Shown here: positions 55,434-64,000 of the stretch, in pieces | How positions within the stretch are numbered: position 1 is the first letter of the stretch | Layout of the letters: each line of letters opens with the position of its first letter | From: Stagonosporopsis chrysanthemi | Lineage: Eukaryota > Ascomycota > Dothideomycetes > Pleosporales > Didymellaceae | Length of the DNA: 64,000 nt | Assembly (NCBI GenBank): GCA_022560025.1 | Contig: JAFISE010000002.1 | Coordinates: 1 to 64,000, forward strand | Direction of reading: 5' to 3' | Position numbers and translations under genes: made by a program | Notes under the pieces: generated by a model | Database searches by the model: none | The model's input: only the letters and a program-made list of their open reading frames with translations | What the model was told of the DNA's origin: nothing

Positions 55434-55904
55434 ATGGACACTCTATCACCCCACGAGCAGCAGTCAGAGCCCGTCGACGGACCTGAGCAGAATCACGAGC
55501 GAGTGCGTTGGGAAGACCTCGAGTCCTACACTGGTAGCAGCGATAATGAGCACCACGCTCTAGAACACCGCTCCCTAGAGCACCACTCCCTAGATCGTCA
55601 ATCTCAAGAGCACCACACTCAAGAGCACCCCCATTTCTCAATGGAAGAGCGAGTCCTGCGCTGGACAGACACATTGCACGTGCCCCAGTCCGCAGTGACG
55701 GTGCCGAGCGTGCGTACTTACGAGGAGCAGACTGTGGAGTCGAGCGAGTACACTCGTGACGAGGAGAACATCGAGTGGTGGCAAGGAATCGTGGCGATTC
55801 TGGACCACAGCCAGTGGGACCGCCTCCAGGTTCTTGCATTCGTATCCTTCGCGGTGTTGATGTGCTTCTTCGGCGGGGTCACGGTTTGGATCCTGGTCAC
55901 TTAG
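55434..55904 (+). CDS. Small tail-anchored protein with His/Glu repeats
   Basis: Single exon, 156 aa; ATG at 55434 (MDTLSPHEQQ). Residues about 38-70 hold five imperfect copies of a 5-6 residue unit of the form EHHALEH/RSLEHHSLDR. The rest is acidic. The last 25 residues form a hydrophobic helix (VLAFVSFAVLMCFFGGVTVWI) followed by only LVT. No signal peptide. Same overall plan as 54638 but without its intron. The DNA repeat (AGAGCACC units about 55555-55625) could expand or contract. Confidence 0.65.
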   Translation: MDTLSPHEQQSEPVDGPEQNHERVRWEDLESYTGSSDNEHHALEHRSLEHHSLDRQSQEHHTQEHPHFSMEERVLRWTDTLHVPQSAVTVPSVRTYEEQTVESSEYTRDEENIEWWQGIVAILDHSQWDRLQVLAFVSFAVLMCFFGGVTVWILVT

Positions 55905-56309
55905 CTGGGAGCTTGTTGGTTGCTAGACAGTTTCCACCTGTCCCGTGTCTACCCAGTTTGTTAATTGTTATATATGCTTGCCTGCGTGCTTGACAAGAGT
56001 CAAAGCAAGCTTCTCTGTTCATACGTCCATATATAGCAGCTCCTGCTCGTGGAATTCATGTATTTATTTCGACGATCTCATCACAATGCCTAGTCTCTAT
56101 AGACCCGTGAGGCATGTTAGCTGTTCACTGTGCGATCATGTCGCGCTACCGCATTTAGCGGCACTATAGGTCAACTTTAAAGACCACATCTCTTATATAC
56201 AATGCCTCATGAACTTTCGTTCTAACTCAAACTCCTTCGACCACTCGTCTTATCAACCACCAAGCCTTCACAATGCTCGACCTCAACCTCACCATCCTCT
56301 CCGAAGGTC
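55905..56309. other. Intergenic region
   Basis: 3' flank of the tail-anchored gene and 5' flank of the helicase relic; no supported gene. Confidence 0.5.
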
Positions 56310-57507
56310 ATGCATATGCTGAAGACATATCCACCTCCTCCTGCTCCCACCCAGCCGCCTCCCGCTCCGCCTAGCGACGACGACTTGGACTCGGACAAAC
56401 CGATCAGGAGCAGCCGCAAGCTGCGGGAGTCTCAACGCCGCGCTCCACCCAACGCCCCGTCCACCGACTCCGAGTCCGACTCACACGACAACTTCAAGCC
56501 AACCAAGGGCAAGGGCAAGCAGCGAGCGGACTCGTACAGTTCCGATGACTACGACTCGCCCTCAGAGGAGAGCGATAGTTCCGACGAGCCCGAGCCCGAG
56601 CCCGAGACACTTGAGGAGCTTCAGCAGATGGAGGTGGACGAGCAATTCGCCCTCGGGGGCCAGGAAGGCGACGGTGCTGACGACACGCGGAACGCCCGTG
56701 CAAACGAAGCAGCGAAGAAGTACGCGTTGAGCCGGCCTGCTGCTGTCACCGCGTACGGACTGGCGCAGAGAGCCGCGCTTGATGTGTGGCAGCGCGCTGC
56801 AGACACGTTCGACATTGGCCTCGGCGACCTGCAGGACCCCGGCCGATACAGAAACAACCGCATCCCGCTGAAGGCGCACGTCGGGATGAACAGCACCCTC
56901 AAGCTGTATCCCCACCAGGTCGTAGGGGCCGTAGAGATGCACAGCAGCCTGTTCAGCCCCCGCAGCGCGCTCGTCTAGGGCGACGAGATGGGTCTCGGTA
57001 AGTCGCTGATAGTGATGCTGGCTGTCGACAACGCGGTCGACCGTGAGAGACGGCTCCTGAGTCGCGTATCGGTCGCCATATGTAGAAGAGTAACTAGGAG
57101 TCACTTCAGGCTCAGGTGGCTCGATGCCAAATCGGTCTTCCGGTCTTCCTGTTTCCTTCTTTTGCTAACTTCCGAGTATAGTTCGCGCTCGCTCAGGCCG
57201 CCTTGTCAACCGCCAGCTTCTCGAGGAGCTTGCGCACTTCATTTGGCAGCTTAGCCGACGCGGTATCTCTCTTGGTCCTGCCCTTCGCACCTCTGCCAAC
57301 CACAAGAACGACGACACTTCAGAGATGAGCATCCAGTCCTTCCTTAACCTTGACCTCACTGAGCTCAAAACTATCGCCCCCAGAATCGGCTCATTCCTCA
57401 ACCTCTGCTCTCCTCCGTCCGCCAAGCCGATACGTATGGCAGGAGGTCGGTCACATAGCTTACGCTGGAGGAGAGATTTGTGGTTACGGAGTGATGTGAG
57501 AAATTGA
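56310..57507 (+). pseudogene. SNF2-family helicase relic with stop before Walker A
   Basis: The frame from the ATG at 56310 has an acidic, Ser/Asp-rich start (PSEESDSSDEPEPEPE), then LKLYPHQVVGAVEMHSS, then a TAG at 56976-56978, then GDEMGLGKSLIVMLAV in the same frame. DEMGLGK[ST] is the Walker A motif of SNF2 ATPases, normally preceded by a Gln or Ala, so TAG from CAG is likely. After it, an alternative phase 1 splice (GTAAGT in the Walker codons at 56999, acceptor about 57182, branch GCTAAC) leads into another open exon (LVNRQLLEELAHFIW..) of unknown family. None of helicase motifs II-VI is seen, so the gene is truncated as well as interrupted. It lies in the same stretch as the RIP-like repeat. 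Confidence 0.65.
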
Positions 57508-57782
57508 AGGATGCTGCATGTGAGACAGGGGAGACATGAACATCATGCGTTGCTGAGGAATTGTGTTGCGAACACTGCAATTGTGCTGGGTTTTCCTTGA
57601 AGATGCAGATTGGGAACGGGTATAACAAATTGACACTGAACAAACCAAAAGCAACGCCGCGCTAGCATATCGTAAAGCCATAGTCCTTATCGCAGTCGTA
57701 ATCATACACTCTCGCTGCCTCCTTCCCCCCCCCCCCCCTCCACTCCCCTCCCAAAGCCCCTTTCCTCGTCCCATCGTACCTC

Positions 57783-58262
57783 TCAAATAACATGATCGTG
57801 GCCTACACCCCCCGTTAGCAAAGTCCTCAACCCGCACCCCATTCATCAGTACTTACGTCCCAGCGCCCTCCCCTTCTTCCCCAACGCCTTCGCCTCACTC
57901 TGCTTAATCTTCGCGAGCCTCGCCTCCTCAGCAGCCTCTTTCTCCAGCCGCCTCACATGCTCCCTTGCGTCTCTAACCGCGTTCTTCGCCCTGAACAACG
58001 CAGCGTCAGCTTCGCGCTCGGCCGCCTCGGCCTGTCGTAGCGACTGAGTTGCGGCGTGGATACTGGGGTCGCCGGAGCCGCGGTGCAGGACCGAGGAGTG
58101 GCGCTTTGTGCTAGAGGTCGAGGTCGAATGTGAGTGGTGGGTTGATGAACGGTGGATGTCGGAGCTTGAGGAGCGGCGGCGGGAGAAGAGGCCAGTTTTT
58201 CGTGTGGGTGAGGCGACGGGAGCGGGGGGTGGGGAGGGTTCGCGGCGGCCGAAGAGAGGCAT
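57783..58262 (-). CDS. Basic/coiled-coil protein ending in GRHDHVI, unknown function
   Basis: Exons (minus) 57857..58262 and 57783..57802, phase 1 intron with GTAAGT and a GGTGTAG acceptor after the branch GCTAAC; 141 aa. N-terminus MPLFGRREPSPPP, Ser/Arg/His-rich in the middle (SSTHHSHSTSTSS), then a 50-residue helix with heptad character (AEAAEREADAALFRAKNAVRD) and a Lys-rich end. The final 20-nt exon replaces GRKY-stop by GRHDHVI. I believe short fungal proteins with this ending are conserved, without known function. No signal peptide. A C-run (57722-57740) lies just downstream. Confidence 0.75.
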
Positions 58263-58831
58263 GGTTGTGTAGTTCGTTCTAGGTGGTCTTGCTAAGAAGA
58301 TCGCGATAGGTGGGTAGAATCAGGGACGCTGAATCGGGAAGTGGATTTTGTGGGGATGGAGGTGGGAGTTTAGCTTGGAAAAGTGGACTGAACTGTAAGT
58401 TAAAACGGAACGGACGGCAATGAAGCTCTTATACTGAGATTCTTGTGTACACCACGTCGATGTGGTCGTTCGTGAGCAGGAAGCAAGATCAAGGAACGTG
58501 CGTGACGTCAGAAAACGGCGATCTCACCCCCTTCGAACACGGCACCGCGATAGTGAGATCATCAGGGTTCAGCCACTCGTTGGATTGTACAATTACTTGA
58601 AGTCAATTGTTTTGCTGAAATTTAATGCTCGATATAGACTTGATGGACCAAAGCAGGCTAGAGAGCGTTTTGGTGGATCTTAGACTGCGGCTGGACCCTG
58701 GCGTCCCAAGCTTTTGGAGGAAAGCCAATAGATCGTGAAGCATAAGCGGTCGCGCGAGTATAAGATTAAAAACGAGATGTAGAGCTCTCTGCAGGCGCTG
58801 GGGGGCTATCTTGGGTCAAGAGCTCAATAGA
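58263..58831. other. Intergenic region
   Basis: Promoter of the small coiled-coil gene and 3' flank of the BTB gene; no ORF with support. Confidence 0.5.
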
Positions 58832-59790
58832 TCACCACGACTGAGACTTCTTCTCTCTTTCGGGAACGTGCTCAAGATAGCAGCCTGGATAGTCGCCCCG
58901 TCTCAAGTAGCTTAAGCGAAGCATGATCCGGACTGTGAAAGCTGGTGGAAAGCTGAGCAACGCCTTGACGTCGGCTTCGTCAAAGAACATTAGATCGAAG
59001 TGGTTGTCGCAGAACCTGTTGACCAGGAATTGAAGGATAGTGCGATTGTTGGGTATATTCGCAAAAACGTAAGTGGCAGCAGGCAGGATGTTGAACGGAG
59101 ACATGACCGAGTCTTGAAGGACCAGGTGATTGTTGATATTGCGTCGGAAATCGGAAGCTAGTAGCCTATCGCCCAAGGCATAAGATTCCACAAGAAGTAC
59201 CAAGGCTTGATATGAATCTGTGACAGGCCGCATTTTTCCATCCACATTGAATCCCAGATCTTCGCGGGATTTTGGGAGCTGCCGCGTGTAGAGCCAATCG
59301 ACAAACACGTTGACTACGGAGCATCAGTACGTTCATAGACTTCCACGTCCAGTTGAGTGTGAACATCACTTACACTCATCCGTTCCAACGTCATCAAGGC
59401 TAACGGATCGCTGCTCAGCCTCAGCCCACGCACCATTCAGTGCTTTGGCGAAGTACTCTGAGTGGTAGACAAGTAGAGCCTTGTGGACATGGTACTTGAC
59501 CTTGCCCGGGCCTATCTCCACGATGACCATGCCGTCCGCGTTCGCAGGTCTATCAAGTAAGTCAGCGGGTTTGACTGTGCTGTGATACGCGTAGGCTCGT
59601 ACTTGATTGGTGGTGTCGCTTCGCTAGCAGCCGAGGTGCTTGCAGAAGCATCTTCGCGTTGTGATGCGAGAGCGTTGGGGGTGACGAGGTTAGAGTGGTA
59701 CTTTGACGAGGGTAGAGTGGTACTTTGCGCAGCTGTGACGTCTTTATAGGGTCTCCACCAGCCGGCCCAAGTGAAGGTGGCGTGGCAGTC
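58832..59790 (-). CDS. BTB/POZ-domain protein (5' exon unresolved)
   Basis: Exons (minus) 59603..59790 (open, no ATG), 59374..59549, 58832..59313; phases 2 and 1 close. BTB core: MVIVEIGPGKVKYHVHKALLVYHSEYFAKAL, then FVDWLYTRQLP and LVESYALGDRLLASDF, then a helical C-terminal half. BTB proteins dimerise and often act as Cul3 adaptors; in fungi many are of unknown role. Upstream of the core the frame runs back through TPPIKPANADG and a Ser/Ala-rich part to a TAG at 59791-59793, which could be the acceptor of an earlier exon I could not find. The first ATG within the frame is at 59530 (MVIVEIG), which would give a shorter protein starting at the BTB itself. A 25-bp near-repeat (about 59680-59730) lies in the first exon. 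Confidence 0.75.
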
Positions 59791-60180
59791 CTACGTGGTG
59801 AGAGACCTCTCACCTGTAGCTAAACCGTACAAGCAGCGACGTGCAAGACTGCTTGCGAAGAAGGCACCCGCACGGAGAGTGGTAATCAAGTGCAGATCCA
59901 ATGCATTGCCTCATAGAGAAGACAAATCGCTGCATGTTCCGCATCGTGATAGCAGAGCGTTGGTGTGAACGGAGATCGTGGGCAACGCGAACCTATACAA
60001 GTGAAAGTCGGCATCGTTCTGGTCTAGTACCACCCACGTCTTCGCACCCTCAGCTGAGCATTGTTCACTCATACCATTTCCATAGCTACATTTACACATA
60101 CACCCATAATGCTATCTCTACGCAATGCGCCCCTCCCAAAGCAGCAAAACACCAAAACACCTCCCAATGCATTCATACGC
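59791..60180. other. Flank of the BTB gene and 3' end of the transporter gene
   Basis: May contain the missing first exon of the BTB gene on minus (an ATG occurs at about 59925 but does not join in phase). Otherwise empty; CA/AC-rich near 60090-60110. Confidence 0.4.
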
Positions 60181-61982
60181 TCAATGACATTTTGCAGGCT
60201 CACCAGTCCCTAGCGCCAACTTCGCTGTCGTCTTAATCATGCTGATGACCAGCACCGTGCACCCAAACGCCACAACACCCATCGCCATGTACGTCTGCGC
60301 AGTCCGCTTCTTCGTCAACTTGATGAAGCACAACGGCGGCAGAATGAAGGCGAGTGCACATGCGCTAGTTGCGCCGAAGAGCTCAAACACGACGCCGAGA
60401 TCGCAGGTCATGAGGGAGAGGACGAGGGCGGTGAGGACAAGCGAGGTGGTGAAGATGATGTGGCGGTTGGGGTGGTAGGGTTCGTCGGGGAAGTAGTATT
60501 CGTTCATGACTTCGCGGCAGACAAAGGCTTCGAGGGGGAGGGTGGTGAGCATGTTGAGCCCGAAGAAGAGGCGCGCGATGTTGACCATGAGGTTGTCTTG
60601 TGGGAAGTTGTTGAGCACGTTGCCGAGGGTTTTGTCGCCGAATGTTAGGTAGCCTGAGAGCGCCATGACGAGACATGCTACGAGTGAGATTCCGGTGCTG
60701 TAGTGGGTGACGCGCGAGAAGCGGTCTATGGTGGGTTTCCGTAACGAGCCGTAGATCAGGAGGGAGTTGTGGTGGCATACGAAGGCGAAGGAGATGACGC
60801 CGATGGCTTCGAAGATTCCATCGTTGATTATGAGGGAGCCTCGCAGCTGGCCTTTAGACTCGGCAGGAACGCGGAAAGACTGGGTCACGACAGTTATAAT
60901 GATGACGATCATGCTGATAAGGGCAAAACCGCTGGCTTTGGCAAGCTGATGCATATTAGCACGTTTGTTGCGTTGGGCTGGTAGGGAGCATCACCTTCGC
61001 GATGTCGCGGTAGAGGGACAGTGGATATGAAATACCCAGAATCAGCAAAACCATGACAGCTCTTCGGTTGGTGAGCAGCCAGAGAAACGGCATGTCTTCG
61101 AGAGCTGGAAACAAGTGATCCATCACCTGGGGTATGGTGTCCCCAACGATTACGCAAAAAGCCATCATGCCGCCAAAAGCACTGTGCAAGGTCAGTAGTG
61201 CAGCTTGCATGCTGGAGATGTCTAACATACAAGAGCCACTGCGCAATCGAGATAGCCACAAGCCCTGACTTCCCAAAGCAGTGTTGCACAGTCGCCTGAA
61301 ACGAATCGGTGCCACTCAGCTTCGAATTGATAACGATCAGGCAGATGGTCCAGTCAACGACAACAGTGAGGCCGATGAGGAGGACGGTACCCGAGAGAAG
61401 GCCAGCATTCTTAAATGCGTAGGGTTGCCCGATGATGCCGGCGCCGCTGCTCGTGTCAGCCTGTTGTCCCACGCCCTCTATTCGTGTATCTCACATGATG
61501 CTGTTGGCCATGTTCATGAATGAATTGCGCATGCCACTCCGCGGTTTCGCGCTCTCGAGATGGTCCTCAGGATCGAAGTCGGCCGCGACTGTGACGCTCG
61601 GCGCCTCGATACCGGTCAGAAGAGGCAGCCTCTGTACTCGTTCCCGCCCTTCATCGCCAGGCTCATCCATGTAATCCTCGCCTTCGAGCTCTATCCATTC
61701 TCTTCCGCGCGCTCCGGCGTTCATGCTCCGGCGCACCGGGTCCTCATCGAACCGGACGCGGTTGGGTGTCCGCGGCGTGCCATCTGGCCTCGGGTGCGCA
61801 AAGGACGATTGTCGGTTGGCATTCGGTCGGGTGCCGGGGTACGCAGGGGATGTGGAGGCCGCTCGTGAGGACACAGGCGAGGGCGAGGGCGAGAGGTGTC
61901 TTGGTCCAGAATTCGGGCTCACAGCCAAGTCTTCTTCGCTGTTTGAATTGTGCTCGTGCAAGAGCTGTCGGGATTCGCTCAT
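60181..61982 (-). CDS. AVT-type vacuolar amino acid transporter (AAAP family)
   Basis: Exons (minus) 61495..61982, 61231..61446, 60995..61181, 60181..60945; phases 2, 2 and 0 close; 551 aa. A hydrophilic N-terminus of about 165 residues (Ser/Pro/Arg-rich) precedes the family motif NSIIGAGIIGQPYAFKNAG, then about 10-11 helices, among them AQWLFAFGGMMAFCVIVGD, YPLSLYRDIAKLAKAS, and FCHHNSLLIYGSL. Closest in pattern to yeast AVT2-like/SLC38-like proton-coupled exporters of amino acids from the vacuole. Start is uncertain: ATG at 61982 (MSESRQLL) has the better context (AAAATG); an in-frame ATG at 62078 would add 32 residues. Confidence 0.85.
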
Positions 61983-62772
61983 TTTAGCATTGTCGAGGTC
62001 GGGAGGGCTCAAATGACGAATGTTGAAAGGTGTCAGCCCAGACGCCGTTGCGACTCGCTCGTGAACCCCTGCAGCCATTCCATCGCCGCGTCGGTACTAA
62101 CTGCATTGGGTTGGTTCAGGCAGTCGCTTCCGAGACCGAATTGTGGGGAATGGTCATCATTACCTCAAGCTCTACACTGCGTGTGCAACCATCCGTTCTG
62201 GATGGCGGATGCTATGCACATGTTTGTTCATGGGATGTATGTACTACGTATAAGAGCGAGCTTGGGCCGTGGGTAATGGAAGGGGCGCAATGGGTTCACA
62301 GCTTCGATATACATGTCACGAGGCAGCTCCTTCAGAATCACAACCTTGGATGATGCATCCTACTATCCCTAGACGACCAGCTTGCAAATCCTTGCGACGC
62401 ACAACGTGCGCCGATGTAGCCCGGCCTAAGCCCGCAGCAAAACACAAATGAAACTATTAAAGCCAAGCAAGACGCCGAAGCTATGCAAACCCCCAACCGT
62501 CTAATGATGTTCGCCCTTTTGATCCTTTAACACCATACTATGCAAACCCATCGCCGGCCTGAGCACCTTTGACAGGACTCTGAAGACTCCAGTCAGCTTG
62601 GCTCTAGTGGTCAATCGCCGTTGACCCCTCATTGTGTATTAGGCCGATCGAACTGCAAAATCATATTGCGCATACTTGGGCTCGTCAGGCCCCTCCTTCT
62701 CCTCACAAGACTTCCATACTTGTTATCCTTCCCGGTTCCAGCACTTGCATCTATCGACTCTACAGCACACTC
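61983..62772. other. Intergenic region
   Basis: Promoter and leader of the transporter gene at left (with the alternative start at 62078), 3' flank of the kinase gene at right. Nothing else seen. Confidence 0.5.
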
Positions 62773-64000
62773 CTATTCGGCTGTCGAGCCTCTCCGGGCC
62801 CCAGCCACAGAAGCAAGCTCGCCACCACTTGTCTCTCTTCGGCGCCGCACGATCTGCAGTCGGGGCAGTGGTGGGGTACCAGGCGGCAGATTGTTTCCAT
62901 TGCCTGGTGTATCGTTCTCGAGGTTGAAGTTGCTCTGTCGGCGCTTTGAAATTGCTTCGCCGAGGCGACCAGCGGCATTCTGCGCGCGTGCTTTGGGTAA
63001 TCGCGAGCGTTCGGGTGCGCCAGCGCGGGAATTTGCTTGCAGATGAAGCAGCGACGATGTTGCGTCACGGGAGGCTGGCCGAGCGGTCGAAGGGCGGGGC
63101 GTTGTGGTGGGAGATGCGAGAGCGGCGAAAGAGGTGGTAGACCGTGCCAGAACAGGGGCTTTCGAGGAGCGACCTGCGGATTGCGGAGTTGTGTTAGGAT
63201 CTTCGATAAGATCCCACATCGAGCTCGATGACTGTGTGCGGTGGATACGATCACTATTTCTGCCCGGAGTAGACATTGGGGGAACAAGGAAGTTGTTGCC
63301 CTTCAGGCTTGTTGGCGTCGGCGGTGTGAGACCAAGCCCAGCGCTGGCGAGAGTAGAGCCGCTGCTTGAGCCAGAGCCATCACGGCGGCCGGACGAAGAA
63401 GGAGGGCGACGAAGGTTCATGCCAATGTTTGATGCCCGACTAAGGCTTCGTTTGCCATTGGATGCTGACCCCAGTCCGTTGGCTTCGACCTCGTCGCAAG
63501 CGTGAACAAGCTCCTCTGCCATTTGTCGAACAAGGACAGCAGGATCCTGTTCCATGAGCCAGGTGATACGTTCGTGGCAGCCGAATGCTCGAATCAACCA
63601 GCAGCCTTCCTCCTTTGCATCGCAGATCGTTCGTAGAATACGCAGCAGATTCAGGCGTGTGACTGCGTCCTTGTGGTTGAGCTTCTGCTCTGTGCGCGAG
63701 AAGATCTCAGGAACAGCCAGCGAGGCAGCGATAGGCGGCGAAAGACGCACGAGCTTCTGCAGCGGTTCGAGCATGTTCTCGAAAGTGGAGCGTGAGGGCC
63801 CTGAAGACGTGTATGCTGTGATGATCGCAGATGTGAAGTTCGAATGAGCAGAGAGCAGGTACTGTTCAACCCTTGCAGTTTCTTCTTGAAGCCTGAGAGC
63901 TATGTCAGTTGTGTCTTGAGAGCCGTGCAGTTTGATCGAGACTTACCAAACAAAAATAGCATCCAGAGCCGTCACCGCCCAATTGACATCACCAAGCAGC
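62773..64000 (-). CDS. sepH: C-terminal part of a SepH/Cdc7-like septation kinase (runs off the window)
   Basis: Exons (minus) 63947..>64000 and 62773..63892, phase 2 intron (GTAAGT/CTCTCAG). The visible part starts LLGDVNWAVTALDAIFVW and continues with an ARM/HEAT-like block: MLEPLQKLVRLSPPIAASL, TRLNLLRILRTICDA, DPAVLVRQMAEELV. This fits the C-terminal region of the septation initiation network kinase (SepH in Aspergillus, Cdc7 in fission yeast), which acts at spindle pole bodies. The kinase domain would lie to the right of the window and cannot be checked. The last 220 residues are Ser/Arg/Pro-rich and probably disordered, with many S/T-P sites (TPPTP, TTPRP). Confidence 0.8.

Overview
The window reads as nuclear DNA of a filamentous ascomycete (Pezizomycotina; a Dothideomycete is plausible but not shown). 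Reasons: protein genes are split by short introns of about 45-70 bp with GTRNGT donors and CTRAC-like branch sites; CDS GC is high; and the family content is typical (Zn2Cys6 regulator, Dal5-type and UNC-93-type transporters, GPI-anchored cupredoxin, fungal complex I 21.3 kDa subunit, a septation kinase of the SepH/Cdc7 type). No tRNA, rRNA, CRISPR or intact transposon was seen. Gene models were built by hand: splice sites were accepted only when the phase closed and the joined protein made sense.

Layout. 1-5 kb: the end of a conserved fungal gene with a minisatellite in its intron, then N-terminal acetyltransferase NAA10/ARD1. 5-7 kb: a cytochrome P450 complete except for one in-frame TGA. 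8-17 kb: a secreted/cell-surface stretch with two cupredoxins, a GH5 glycanase and two small GPI-type wall proteins. 18-22 kb: a four-TM membrane protein and a heavily decayed DHA2-type drug transporter. 22.6-28.2 kb: a compact catabolic-looking group of a Dal5-like permease, a Zn2Cys6 regulator and an M20 amidohydrolase; the last two share a divergent promoter with GATA sites. 29-38 kb: a DUF7923-like protein, a UNC-93-like transporter, a mitochondrial RRM protein, a second, intact P450 and a type I membrane protein. 38-48 kb: small hypothetical genes, an NmrA-like oxidoreductase, an EglA-like GH5, an 800-aa RING/coiled-coil protein and the complex I subunit.

48.8-57.5 kb is different: gene-poor, with a 102-bp tandem duplication whose 11 differences are all transitions, and two broken genes whose stops are all TAG in place of a probable CAG. 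This fits repeat-induced point mutation (RIP). In the same stretch sit three consecutive genes for small hydrophilic proteins ending in one C-terminal membrane helix; two of them share the same last-intron phase and a 59-nt last exon. 57.8-64 kb returns to housekeeping genes: a coiled-coil protein, a BTB protein, an AVT-type vacuolar amino acid transporter and the 3' end of a SepH/Cdc7-like kinase that runs off the right edge.
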